A model generated the notes under the pieces. It was not told the origin of the DNA, did not search any database, and saw nothing but the letters and a program-made list of their open reading frames with translations. From positions 1 through 46,616 of the forward strand of contig NZ_JAENRR010000039.1 in assembly GCF_016612505.1 (NCBI RefSeq): a stretch of 46,616 bases of DNA, read 5' to 3'. Each line of letters starts with the position of its first letter. Within the stretch, counting starts at the first letter, position 1. Source of the stretch: Carboxylicivirga marina. Its GTDB lineage: Bacteria; Bacteroidota; Bacteroidia; Bacteroidales; Marinilabiliaceae. A program made the translations under genes and the position numbers. Below are positions 17,786-26,892 of this stretch, in pieces.

Positions 17786-18541
17786 ATGGAAAATAATATA
17801 AGTTTGACTCTAAAGGTTTGGCGTCAGAACGGACCTAAGGATAAAGGTCGTTTTGAGACTTACAAATTAGAGACAGTTTCAGTAGATAGTTCTTTTCTTG
17901 AAATGATGGACGTGCTTAATGAGCAGTTGATTAACGAAGGAAAAGAGCCTGTAGCTTTCGATCACGATTGTCGCGAAGGTATTTGCGGTATGTGTTCCTT
18001 ATACATCAATGGTCGTCCTCACGGACCGGATGATGATGTAACAACGTGTCAGTTACACATGCGTAAATTCAAAGATGGTGAAACAATCACTATCGAACCA
18101 TGGCGTTCAGCTGGTTTCCCGGTTATCAAAGATTTAATTGTGAACCGTAACGCATTTGATACAATTATTGCTTCTGGTGGTTATACATCAATAAGCACTG
18201 GTGGTGTACCTGATGCTAACGCAATTCCAATTTCAAAAATTGATGCTGATGAAGCAATGGATGCAGCATCGTGTATTGGTTGTGGTGCTTGCGTGGCAAC
18301 GTGTAAAAATGGTTCGGCCATGTTGTTTGTTTCAGCTAAAGTAAGTCACTTGGCTTTGTTACCTCAAGGGCAAGTTGAAGCAGCTCGCAGAGCTAAAAAC
18401 ATGGTGGCGAAAATGGATGAGCTAGGTTTTGGTAACTGTACCAACACCGGAGCTTGTGAAGTTGAATGTCCAAAAGGTGTTTCTATTTCAAACATTGCAC
18501 GTTTGAATCGCGAATTTTTAAAAGCGAAGTTGGCAGACTAA
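17786..18541 (+). CDS. sdhB: Succinate dehydrogenase/fumarate reductase iron-sulfur subunit
   Basis: At 251 residues it carries the three expected clusters: a plant-type [2Fe-2S] site with Cys62, Cys67, Cys70 and Cys88 (CREGICGMC), then [11 protein letters not shown] and the split [14 protein letters not shown] for the [4Fe-4S] and [3Fe-4S] centres. It carries electrons between FAD in SdhA and haem in SdhC. Last gene of the operon, followed at once by a strong terminator. Confidence 0.96.
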   Translation: MENNISLTLKVWRQNGPKDKGRFETYKLETVSVDSSFLEMMDVLNEQLINEGKEPVAFDHDCREGICGMCSLYINGRPHGPDDDVTTCQLHMRKFKDGETITIEPWRSAGFPVIKDLIVNRNAFDTIIASGGYTSISTGGVPDANAIPISKIDADEAMDAASCIGCGACVATCKNGSAMLFVSAKVSHLALLPQGQVEAARRAKNMVAKMDELGFGNCTNTGACEVECPKGVSISNIARLNREFLKAKLAD

Positions 18542-18563
18542 ATTTAGTTTATGCAATAGGTAT

Positions 18564-18593
18564 AAAGGCCGCTTTGACAAGCGGCCTTTTTTT
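18564..18593 (+). terminator. Terminator of the sdhCAB operon
   Basis: A perfect 11-bp GC-rich stem (18564-18574 / 18579-18589) with a TGAC tetraloop is followed by a T run to 18593. Confidence 0.92.
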
Positions 18594-18697
18594 GTTGATA
18601 AGAGTACTGATTTGCGTATTGAATATTGTTGATATTAAGTTAGATAAGGTTTAACTTAGCTTTGATAGAACCTAATAACAAACTAATAACAGATCAG

Positions 18698-20311
18698 ATG
18701 AAAAAAATTTACTCAATTCAAATCGTATTGCTATTTCTAATGCCATTTGCAAGTGCAGCCCAGAATATAGATTTTCCTGATGCTAAATTTAAGCAAGCTT
18801 TACTTGGATTAGCAGGTTTGGATACCAATGATGATGGAGAAATAAGTGTTGCTGAGGCGGGCAGTTATGTTCTTCCCATTAATATCAATAACAAGAATAT
18901 TTCGGATGTCACAGGGATAGAATATTTCACAGGACTTACGAACTTGCAATGCAGCGATAATCAGCTAGAAAGCATTGATGTTAGTAATAATCTGCAATTG
19001 TTGATGTTGATTTGCCAATCGAATCAATTGACAAGTATAGATATAAGTGCCAACGTAGCATTGACCTATTTAGACTGCTCAGATAATGATATTGCGTCAA
19101 TAGATATTGGTGTTAACTCTTCAATTAACCCTTTAAATTGCGGACAAAACAGATTGGTATTTTCGGAGATATATGATATAAGGGTAGCTTATCCTTCATT
19201 TTTCTAAATCTCAAATAAAACTGTTTATGATACTCAAAGCGAGCTTATGGGATATGTATTAGATTGGTCTTCTGAAGCTTTGTTTAATGGTGTTGAAACT
19301 GAATTTATTTGGTATAACCACGGCAGTGGAATACCTGCGACAGCAGAGCAAATTGAAAGCTTAGGGAATGGTCAGTTTAGGTTTTTGGAAGAAGGCAGTT
19401 ATTATTGTACCATGACAAATGATTTTTTCCCAGGAACGACTTTAACTTCCGAAGTTATTAATATTGGCGAAGGTTTTACAGTGACTTTTCTTGATTGGGA
19501 CGGCGCTGTACTTAAAACGGAACAGGTGGTTAGTGGAGGAGCTGCTACTGCGCCCGCAAATCCTTCTCGAACTGGATATACATTTACAGGCTGGGATGTT
19601 CCATTTAATAATATTACCGATAATTTGACAGTTAATGCTGTTTATACCATCAATCAGTATGCAGTTACTTTTGTAGATTGGGATGGGAGCGAGCTTAAAA
19701 CAGAAGATGTTAATTATGGTGGAGCTGCAACAGCTCCTGCGGAACCTACAAGGACTGGCTATACCTTTACAGGCTGGGATGTTTCATTCAATAACATTAT
19801 CGCAACGTTAATAGTAACTGCAGAATATGAAATCATTGAATACACTGTTGAATACAGAAATATGGATGGGGCATCAAATGCTTCAGGAAATCCAGATAGC
19901 TATACCATTGAAACAGCAATTATGACTTTAGAAGCGCCTACAAAATCTGGTTTCACCTTTGATGGGTGGTTTGAGGATGAATTGTTGACTCAGGAAGTAA
20001 CAACTATTGCCAGAGGAGCCATTGGAAACTTGGTTCTTTGGGCCAAATGGACGGTAGTTACAGCTGTTGATAATTCGAAAAAAACTGAAGTTGAAATTTA
20101 TCCAATGCCAATTGAGAATGAGCTTAATATTTCAGGTGCTGAGAATGTTTATACCAAAGGAGCACTCTATAGTTTATCCGGCAAGATGGTTAAGCAGTTT
20201 AACATTAACGAATCGTTAAAAACAATTAGTATGGTAAACCTCGAAAAAGGTGTTTATATTCTTCGCCTATCAGGTAAAAACACTATTACTAAGAAGGTTG
20301 TAAAACGATAA
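18698..20311 (+). pseudogene. T9SS-secreted leucine-rich-repeat / Listeria-Bacteroides-repeat protein, interrupted by an in-frame stop
   Basis: Two open frames (to 19207 and from 19247) lie in the same reading frame, separated only by a TAA at 19205-19207; the 13 codons between them also read as protein. Together they make a normal Bacteroidota surface protein: signal peptide from the ATG at 18698 (ending ASAAQ), an EF-hand/dockerin-like DTNDDGEISVAEA, four or five short leucine-rich repeats (LTNLQCSDNQLESIDVSNN type), a PKD-like stretch, two Flg_new/InlB-B-like repeats of 61 residues (183 bp apart: VTFLDWDG at 19481, VTFVDWDG at 19664) plus a diverged third, and a T9SS type A sorting domain (EIYPMPIENELNIS to the KKVVKR end). 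The downstream half alone has no export signal. Either a pseudogene, a sequence error, or read-through. Confidence 0.8.
19481..19846 (+). repeat. Two 183-bp in-gene repeats (Flg_new type)
   Basis: Two successive 61-codon units share GGAATAPA, R-T-G-Y-T-F-T-G-W-D-V and F-N-N-I blocks at near-identical DNA positions, pointing to tandem duplication within the gene. Confidence 0.8.
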
Positions 20312-20362
20312 TTTATTAATGTTGTTTTGAAAGATTAATACTAAGAAGTTAGACTTTTTTAG

Positions 20363-20397
20363 AAAGAGCTGTTCCTTATGGAATGGTTCTTTTTTTA
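20363..20397 (+). terminator. Terminator after the LRR protein gene
   Basis: An 11-bp stem with several G-T pairs (AGAGCTGTTCC with GGAATGGTTCT) and a TTAT loop is followed by a T run. The rest of 20312-20614 is AT-rich and shows only the promoter below. Confidence 0.75.
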
Positions 20398-20549
20398 TTT
20401 TTATCCAACTGATTTTAAGAAAATAGTAACCTTTATTGAAATAATCCGTTTTTATGAACGAATGTTTCTTCCTGATGAACAGCTAAGTTTGACGGATGAA
20501 TGAATTAATGTTAAAAATTGGAAATAGTAAAGTGGTTGATCTGTTGATA

Positions 20550-20581
20550 TTTGTTAATAGAAGTTATTTTTTCTACTTTTA
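20550..20581 (+). promoter_or_regulatory. Candidate promoter of the 20615 gene
   Basis: TTTG (20550-20553), a 20-nt spacer and TACTTTTA (20574-20581), one base off TAnnTTTG. Confidence 0.5.
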
Positions 20582-20614
20582 GATGCGAACAGGTCTCTTT
20601 TAATCGAAAACAAC

Positions 20615-21313
20615 ATGCCATATCGTCGCCTCCCCAATACAGATCAGGCTCGTTTGCGGGCTTTAAAGGCTGCTCTTCAAAAGGGTATGCAGCTTAGTCC
20701 GTTTGATTTAGCGTATAGTCAAAAGCTTTTTTTAGAGCTGCAATCATTTTTACCTCAATACGAACAGGCAATTTCACAATATAATTTTAGTAAGGAACGA
20801 CAGGCAAAATACGGTAAATTGTTAGGCGACCAATTTAAAGTGACACGCTTGTATGTCTCTCATTTTATTCAGGTTTTAAATTTCTGTATAATCCGTGGCG
20901 AAATTAAACCAGAAGCACGTAAATTATATGGTTTTGATATTGATGAGAAGTCTGTGCCTGAGCTGGGTACGGAACAGCAATTGCTACAGATAGGTAAGCA
21001 GGTGGTTGAAGGAGAAGAGAAAAGAGGAATGATGGGTGGTTCTCGAATTTATAATCCATCTATTGCCATGGTGAAAATAAAGTATGAAAAGTTTGTTGAG
21101 TATTTTAACAATCACAAAAACCTGCTGGTAACAACTCAGAAAATGCACGAAAAAGTTACCGATTTGAGAGCTGCAGCAGATCGAATTGTGCTTAATATCT
21201 GGAATGACATTGAAGCTCACTTTGATAAACTAGAAGGTGAGGAAAAAAGATTGAAGTGCGCCAATTATGGTGTAGTGTACCTTTTGCGCAAGCACGAAAA
21301 AGAACCTCAATAG
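20615..21313 (+). CDS. Uncharacterised helical cytoplasmic protein
   Basis: The 232-residue protein has no signal peptide or membrane segment. It is mainly alpha-helical with many Gln, Lys and Arg residues. Its N terminus (MPYRRLPNTDQARLRAL) and the block FKVTRLYVSHFIQVLNFCIIRGEIKPEARKLYG look conserved in style but match no family I can name. A short Gly-rich loop (MMGGSRIYNPS) divides the N-terminal helices from a C-terminal coiled-coil-like part (LRAAADRIVLNIWNDIEAHF). The gene has its own promoter candidate and its last 7 bp overlap the convergent CPBP protease gene. Probably a real, Bacteroidota-restricted protein; function unknown. Confidence 0.7.
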   Translation: MPYRRLPNTDQARLRALKAALQKGMQLSPFDLAYSQKLFLELQSFLPQYEQAISQYNFSKERQAKYGKLLGDQFKVTRLYVSHFIQVLNFCIIRGEIKPEARKLYGFDIDEKSVPELGTEQQLLQIGKQVVEGEEKRGMMGGSRIYNPSIAMVKIKYEKFVEYFNNHKNLLVTTQKMHEKVTDLRAAADRIVLNIWNDIEAHFDKLEGEEKRLKCANYGVVYLLRKHEKEPQ

Positions 21314-22224
21314 GCATTCGTTTTGCTTGGTGTTTGAAGACTTATATGCTTTATTGCATATAATCCACCAATAATAACCAAAAGACTAATGACAACTCCA
21401 AAACCAAAAGGATTCTCAGATGGTATGTCTAAAGGCGAATGTTCTTCATTGTTCGACATTACTATATAAGCAATAATGGCCATGAAGTTATTCGTAAAGT
21501 GAGCTATTATGGCCAGCCATAAATTTCCGGAAAAGATAAATATATAACCTAAGATTATGCCTAGCAAAAAGCGTGGCAAAAATGTTAGAAACTGCATATG
21601 CACGGCACTGAAAATAATAGCCGTGAGAAATATGGCAATGTGCTTATTGTTAATCCAATCGCCCAGATAACGTTGAAGCAATCCTCGAAAAAGCCATTCT
21701 TCACCAATAGCCGGCAAAATGCTCATCATAAGAACAGTAATGAATATTTGAAACCAATTATCTGACCGTATCAGTGTTTTTGTAAGTTCTGCTGTTTCAT
21801 TTTCCTTCTTCGACATCCAATCCATTATGTACTGCATGGATTCAGGAAATTGTAATTGATGATTGAGCCATCCCGAATACGTGATAAAAGCTTGCGCTAT
21901 AAATATTAACGAAATAGTAATGATTGCTGTTTGAATTGAAATTGTTCCTTCACCTTTTATTCCAATATTAAAGTTTTTGAAAAAAAAGTAGAAGGCTAGT
22001 AATGATGGTATGATAAAAAGGCTAATGCTCTGTATTATTTGAAAGGATTGCATAAAGGTAATGTTGCTTTGCAGTTCTTCCATCGATGTCATATCAACAT
22101 CAAATATAGGTTTGGCTATTAAGCTCATTACTAATGTAGAAATTGAAACGCAGAATAGTATGCTTGTAAATAATACAACTAATTTAGCAATGGGAGTTAA
22201 GTTACTAAGGCTTCCTTGATTCAT
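21307..22224 (-). CDS. CPBP-family intramembrane metalloprotease (CAAX/Abi type)
   Basis: The 305-residue protein has about eight membrane helices and the three motifs of the CPBP (Rce1-like) family: EExxxR at Glu175-Glu176-Arg180, FxxxH ending at His209, and HxxxN at His242-Asn246. These form a glutamate/histidine active site that may hold a metal or activate water inside the membrane. Bacterial members are linked to processing of small peptides or self-immunity; the substrate here is unknown. It is transcribed convergently to the 20615 gene (7-bp overlap) and lies 35 bp downstream of the PEGA-protein gene on the same strand, so the two may share a transcript. Confidence 0.85.
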   Translation of the reverse strand: MNQGSLSNLTPIAKLVVLFTSILFCVSISTLVMSLIAKPIFDVDMTSMEELQSNITFMQSFQIIQSISLFIIPSLLAFYFFFKNFNIGIKGEGTISIQTAIITISLIFIAQAFITYSGWLNHQLQFPESMQYIMDWMSKKENETAELTKTLIRSDNWFQIFITVLMMSILPAIGEEWLFRGLLQRYLGDWINNKHIAIFLTAIIFSAVHMQFLTFLPRFLLGIILGYIFIFSGNLWLAIIAHFTNNFMAIIAYIVMSNNEEHSPLDIPSENPFGFGVVISLLVIIGGLYAIKHISLQTPSKTNAY

Positions 22225-22259
22225 TTCGATTCATTTTTCTGTAAAAATAACCAATCTCA

Positions 22260-23291
22260 TCAGAATGCAATGCGAATGCCCACCCAACCACTTGCTGAAC
22301 TAAAGCTGTTGTATTTTTGCTCCCATAAATCTATTGTTTCAATGTATTCTTCATCATCATACATGCCAAATTCAAATTCTGCAAAAAATTGAAAGTGAGG
22401 ACTCGGTTTAATACTTAATCCACCACCAAGCGTTACAAAAGTAATGTTCTCGCTACCATATGAGTTAAGTGGTTCAAATGTGCGCGATACCAAGCCGCCT
22501 TTGGCATAAAAAGCTACTTTATCAAGATCCAGCGGCAAAACACCTTCGAAACCAAATCCTTTTATTTCAGATTCCTTATTTGATTCGCCCCATAAACGCA
22601 GGTAACCAAATAAATCGGCACCATAGCGGTATGAAGTTCCTTTTGCTCCATTGCTGCCAATCATGGTGTAAATGCCAAAGGTGCCAAAGCCACTTGGTAC
22701 ATTACCTGCTGTTTCTTCAGTATATTGATCCGTATTGTTTGTTGAGAATCCATTGTTGACAGGTGTGCTATAGGGTCGATTATTAGTCGGATAACTTTGA
22801 CTAAAGTTATGGTTGACTAACAATGGTAATTGCTCATCAACAATAAAATTATCTTGCCAGGATGAACCTTCAATGCTTACTAGTTTAATCAAGTTAGGAC
22901 CACATGGAATAGCAATATTTGTTAACGGAGTTGTACCTACCTTTTGATTGTTGATATAAACATGAGCGCCTTCGGGTTGGGAGATAATATTGGCAGTTCC
23001 TGTTTTCGTCACCAGATCGAAATGGTAGCTTAACATTCGGCCCGGTAGGCAATGAATGACGGTATCGATAGATTGATAGTTATGTTTTTCAATCTTGATG
23101 CTGTATAGAATGGGTTTATAATCACTAAAAACAGCAGGTGATTGTTTTGTGGCATCCGGAAAATCAACCAATTGCACATTAGCCGATGATGGTTCGGTGG
23201 TAATTCGAAAACTTCCTTTGTTTTCTTTTTCCTGACTAAATGAATTAATGGTGAAAAATATCACCAGAAAGGTTAAGGTTAATTTGTTCAT
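22260..23291 (-). CDS. Exported PEGA-domain protein with outer-membrane-like C terminus
   Basis: A signal peptide (about 1-19, ending SFSQ) is followed by two PEGA-type beta domains: GSFRITTEPSSANVQL from residue 26 and GTANIISQPEGAHVYINNQKVGTTPL from about 97. A Pro/Asn/Thr-rich linker follows, then about 140 residues of alternating hydrophobic/aromatic strands with many Gly residues (GFGTFGIYTMIG... GWVGIRIAF), typical of a small outer-membrane beta-barrel and ending in Phe. PEGA domains are often attached to surface layers or sugar-binding proteins. The product probably sits in the outer membrane with the PEGA part in the periplasm. It may be co-transcribed with the CPBP protease gene. Specific role unknown. 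Confidence 0.75.
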   Translation of the reverse strand: MNKLTLTFLVIFFTINSFSQEKENKGSFRITTEPSSANVQLVDFPDATKQSPAVFSDYKPILYSIKIEKHNYQSIDTVIHCLPGRMLSYHFDLVTKTGTANIISQPEGAHVYINNQKVGTTPLTNIAIPCGPNLIKLVSIEGSSWQDNFIVDEQLPLLVNHNFSQSYPTNNRPYSTPVNNGFSTNNTDQYTEETAGNVPSGFGTFGIYTMIGSNGAKGTSYRYGADLFGYLRLWGESNKESEIKGFGFEGVLPLDLDKVAFYAKGGLVSRTFEPLNSYGSENITFVTLGGGLSIKPSPHFQFFAEFEFGMYDDEEYIETIDLWEQKYNSFSSASGWVGIRIAF

Positions 23292-23350
23292 ACGAATGAT
23301 TGTTAGGTGTTAGTATGACAAATGGGGGGAAGAAAATACGTACTATTGTT

Positions 23351-24457
23351 TTAATTCGTCTTTAAAATGGAGATAAGCTTATGGCTTTCATCTTCCCAAT
23401 TGACATATTTGCGTGCTGATAATGCATTTTCATGCCATTCTTTTAATTGAGAAGGATTGTTGATGATTTTATTGATGGCCTTAGCTATGTTTTGTGGTTC
23501 AATATTGTCTATCGTTGTTCCAAATTTATATTCATTTATAAATTTCTCAATTTCTGGAAAATTAATTCCAAGCATAGGTAGTCCTGCATGAAGCGAATCA
23601 AATAAACGGTTGGGTAAAGCATAGTAATTGTTTAAACCCATGTCTTCTAATAGAGCAATACCCAAATCTGCGTTTGCCGTATATGATGCGACCTTGTCAA
23701 AAGGAACTTTACCTGTCATTAGAACTTTATCACCTAAGGGATCTGAAAGCTTTTTTAATTCTTCAAATATGTCACCACTACCAACAATGATGAGTTGTGC
23801 TTCTTCAATAAAATTCATGGCTTGAACGAGTTCTCTAAGGGCACGCCCATTGTTAACAGCGCCTTGGTATAAAATTGTAAACAAACGCTGTTTGCTTGTT
23901 ATTGAAGTTTCTTTAATTTCTCTTTTGGCACTTGGCGCATTTCTGATGATAAGAAAATCTTTATTGTATTTGTTTTTGTAGATATCTGCAATGGGTTGGC
24001 AAACAGTTATTCCAATGTCAACTAAAGGAATAAAAAACTTCTCGGCCAGCTTCCAAATTGCTTTAATCCATGGTTTTTTATTTATCTCTGGAGATTCAGG
24101 AAAGTATTCATGGCTATCAAAAATAAGCTTCGATTGTTTAAAAAGCTTCGCTAAGCCACAGCCAACCAGTGTATCTAAATCAATAGAAATAATTAGGTTG
24201 GTTTTATGAAAAAGCAAGAAAAAGAAAATACGTAAATTATAAATGAGGTAAAACAAAGCACTACTTTGCCAGATCGTGTTTAAATAGTGAACTTTGTTCG
24301 TACCCTTAAAAGGTAAGTGGTTTGATTTAATGCGACAAACAAATTCACACTGATAACCTGCCTGTTCAAGTGATTTTGATAACTTGTGTAGACGGTGGTC
24401 TGTGGCAAGCTCGCTGGTGGTTAGTATTGTGGCTTTTCTTTTAATTGAGACTTTCAA
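23351..24457 (-). CDS. Glycosyltransferase, GT4-like
   Basis: The 368-residue protein has the two-domain layout of GT-B glycosyltransferases. The N-terminal half begins ILTTSELATDHRLHKLSKSL and contains LIISIDLDTLVGCGLAKLF and DSHEYFPESPEI. The C-terminal half has LYQGAVNNGRALRELVQAM, LIIVGSGD and, near the end, ADLGIALLEDMGLNNYYALP plus NRLFDSLHAGLPMLG, the nucleotide-sugar-binding region of family GT4. It adds a sugar from a nucleotide donor to a lipid-linked or surface glycan at the inner membrane. It faces the FemAB-like gene across a 112-bp gap and probably belongs to the surface-polysaccharide block. Sugar and acceptor unknown. Confidence 0.85.
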   Translation of the reverse strand: MKVSIKRKATILTTSELATDHRLHKLSKSLEQAGYQCEFVCRIKSNHLPFKGTNKVHYLNTIWQSSALFYLIYNLRIFFFLLFHKTNLIISIDLDTLVGCGLAKLFKQSKLIFDSHEYFPESPEINKKPWIKAIWKLAEKFFIPLVDIGITVCQPIADIYKNKYNKDFLIIRNAPSAKREIKETSITSKQRLFTILYQGAVNNGRALRELVQAMNFIEEAQLIIVGSGDIFEELKKLSDPLGDKVLMTGKVPFDKVASYTANADLGIALLEDMGLNNYYALPNRLFDSLHAGLPMLGINFPEIEKFINEYKFGTTIDNIEPQNIAKAINKIINNPSQLKEWHENALSARKYVNWEDESHKLISILKTN

Positions 24458-24569
24458 TTGTTACCTTTTTATTTAAGAACGTTTAAATTTCATCATTATT
24501 TTTGTATCGATTATAAAAAAATAGCAATAATATATGATGACTTGCCGTTTTGAATAGCAATTGGATGTT

Positions 24570-25520
24570 ATGGATTTTAGATTATTAGAAAGAGATGAGA
24601 TTGATGATGAGAAATGGGATGGTTGTATAGAAAAATCCATCAATGAAACTCCGTTAGCTTACACATCAAATCTAGATATTATTTGTACCAACTGGCAAGG
24701 TGTTGTTATTGATGATTATTCATTAGTAATACCATTGCCAATAGTTAAGAGGCTGGGCTATCAATTAGTTCAAATGCCACCAGAAATTCAAAATTTTGGT
24801 GCATTTTATCACAATCCTAAATATGATTTCAATTTAGAATTAATATTTAAAAAATACTTATCTAAATCATTTAAATTTATTTCATATTCATTCGTTTATC
24901 AAAATAAGTTGTCATCCGAAGGTAGTAGGCAAAGGAGAACACATTATTTATTTCTAGGCCAACCATATGAAGCTATAAAGTGCAGATATGAGGCGCGACA
25001 CAGAAGTAATATAAAGAAATTTGAGAAAGAGACTTTGAAAATTTACGAAGGAAAAGATCCTTCAGAATTATTTCGTATTCGTAATAAAATGTCTAGAAGC
25101 AATAGTGCACTTAAAATAGGCAATCAAACACGTAATTTGTTATCGCAATTAATACATAAGACAATTAAAGAAGGAAATGGAACTTTAATATATGTAGAAA
25201 AAGATGGAGAAGTAATTTCAGGTGGTTTTTTTATTAAAGGGAGAAAACGAGATGTATTTCTTCTTTCTGTTTCGTTAAAGAAAGGCAAAGAGATAAAAGC
25301 GTCATTTGGGGTTGTTGATTATTATATCAAAAAGATGAGTGGTCAAGATCGGATCTTAGATTTGTGTGGTTCAGACATTGAAGGTATTGCGCTGTTCCTT
25401 AGGGGATTTGGAGCTGAGTCAGTAGGTTATTGCCAGTACGAAAGAAATAATTTGCCTTGGTTCCTCAAGCTTGTTAAAAGGTATAATTTATACAAGAAAC
25501 TGAAAGATATACTCTCTTGA
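24570..25520 (+). CDS. FemAB/GNAT-like acyltransferase of a glycan locus
   Basis: I place the start at ATG 24570; an upstream TTG at 24561 is possible. The 316-residue protein has no signal or membrane segment. It shows a double GNAT-like layout: RLGYQLVQMPPEIQNFGAF in the first half, then the basic RYEARHRSNIKKFEKE helix, and in the second half GTLIYVEKDGEVISGGFF with KASFGVVDYYIK and LDLCGSDIEGIALFLRGFGAE, the usual closing block of FemAB-like and GNAT proteins in O-antigen and capsule loci. Such enzymes transfer an acyl or aminoacyl group to an amino sugar or peptide. The substrate is inferred only from neighbours (flippase, CapA-like, amidotransferase-like). Visibly AT-rich. Confidence 0.65.
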   Translation: MDFRLLERDEIDDEKWDGCIEKSINETPLAYTSNLDIICTNWQGVVIDDYSLVIPLPIVKRLGYQLVQMPPEIQNFGAFYHNPKYDFNLELIFKKYLSKSFKFISYSFVYQNKLSSEGSRQRRTHYLFLGQPYEAIKCRYEARHRSNIKKFEKETLKIYEGKDPSELFRIRNKMSRSNSALKIGNQTRNLLSQLIHKTIKEGNGTLIYVEKDGEVISGGFFIKGRKRDVFLLSVSLKKGKEIKASFGVVDYYIKKMSGQDRILDLCGSDIEGIALFLRGFGAESVGYCQYERNNLPWFLKLVKRYNLYKKLKDILS

Positions 25521-25623
25521 AATATTTAGAATCTTTAAAAGAATTTATTTCTGATATTATGGTTTTTTTGTTTTGCAGGCGTCAACTTACTTATGTTTTT
25601 CTACCTGATAAATTGAATTGTTA

Positions 25624-26892
25624 ATGCTAAGTAAATATATTTCAAATAGTCTACAATTGATTAAAGGAAGTGGAATAGCTCAATTGATGAGCATTTGTGC
25701 ATTGCCGCTTTTTACTAGGTTGTATACTTCAAGTTTGCTAGGTGATTATTTTCTCTATGTTGCCATTGCAACTTTGTTATCTGTTGGGTTGTCCCTTCAA
25801 TCACATTTAACTATTGTTTTAGCTAAGACAAAAGACGAAGCACAAGAGAATTGCTTTTTTGCTCTTGTTATTAATGCGATCACTCATTCTGGATTATATT
25901 TTTTACTTTTTCTTATTGGCTGGTTATTGCCTTTTATAAAGCCGGAGCTTGAAATTCCAAAGTTAGTATACTTGTATCCATTAGGCTCTTTCTTATTATC
26001 ATTACAATTAATATTTGAAGGATATTTAAATTATAACTCAAGTTATAAGGTAATGAGTAAGGGGCGGATTTTAAGAGTTAGCCTGATGCTTGTTATACAG
26101 ATATTGACTGTATGGTTATTTGGACCCACTATTAACACATTAATCCTTGGTCATCTGGCAGGGGTTCTATCAGTTTTGGTATATATATACATATGTACAA
26201 ATCCATTTCCAGATTCTAAACCTTATAGTGGAATAGCTAAGTTTAAAAATACATATAAAGATATACTGGTTTATAATACAGGTATTTCTTTGATTAATTC
26301 TGCATCAAACCAGTTACCATTGTTAATAATTAAAATACTATTTGGTGCCGAAGCTGTAGGTTATTATGGTATGGCTTTAAGGATATTTTCAACACCTTTA
26401 AATTTGGTAGGGCAAAATATTGGAATTGTTTTTTATAAAAAATGTGCTGAACGTTTAAATAAAGGGAATAATTTACGAGTCTTGTTAAAGAGTACAATTG
26501 TTACTCTTGTGAAATTTGGTGTTATCCCTTTAGTATTGCTAATGTTGTTTTCAAAACCTATTTTAGTTTTGGTTTTGGGTTCAGAGTGGGGAATTTCAGG
26601 TCAACTTATACAATACTTATCTCCTTGGTTGTTTCTCATGTATATTAGTTCTTCGGTTTCGTATTTAATTACAGTATTAAAACTTCAAAAATTAATGTTA
26701 GTTTATGAAGGATTTTTATTGATATTTAGAATTACTGTATTGATGTTAGGGTATTACGTTTTTAATAGTTTTCATATTTCAGTAGGTGGCATTAGTTCAG
26801 TTGGGTTTATTTTTAATGTTTTCTTTGTATATCTTCTTTGGAGCTTTGTTAAGAAATACGACAGAGGATTAAAGAGTAATTTATATGAATAA
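25624..26892 (+). CDS. Wzx-like oligosaccharide flippase
   Basis: I start at ATG 25624 (a TTG at 25618 adds two residues), giving 422 residues with about 12 hydrophobic helices. The N-terminal YISNSLQLIKGSGIAQLMSICALPLFTRLYT is the standard opening of the polysaccharide transport (PST/MATE-like) family, and the middle has ILVYNTGISLINSASNQLPLLIIKILFGAEAVGYYGMALRI in the right order. It moves undecaprenyl-linked sugar units across the inner membrane. The last 8 bp overlap the CapA-like gene, so the two are translationally coupled. No Wzy polymerase gene is visible in the window. Confidence 0.85.
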   Translation: MLSKYISNSLQLIKGSGIAQLMSICALPLFTRLYTSSLLGDYFLYVAIATLLSVGLSLQSHLTIVLAKTKDEAQENCFFALVINAITHSGLYFLLFLIGWLLPFIKPELEIPKLVYLYPLGSFLLSLQLIFEGYLNYNSSYKVMSKGRILRVSLMLVIQILTVWLFGPTINTLILGHLAGVLSVLVYIYICTNPFPDSKPYSGIAKFKNTYKDILVYNTGISLINSASNQLPLLIIKILFGAEAVGYYGMALRIFSTPLNLVGQNIGIVFYKKCAERLNKGNNLRVLLKSTIVTLVKFGVIPLVLLMLFSKPILVLVLGSEWGISGQLIQYLSPWLFLMYISSSVSYLITVLKLQKLMLVYEGFLLIFRITVLMLGYYVFNSFHISVGGISSVGFIFNVFFVYLLWSFVKKYDRGLKSNLYE

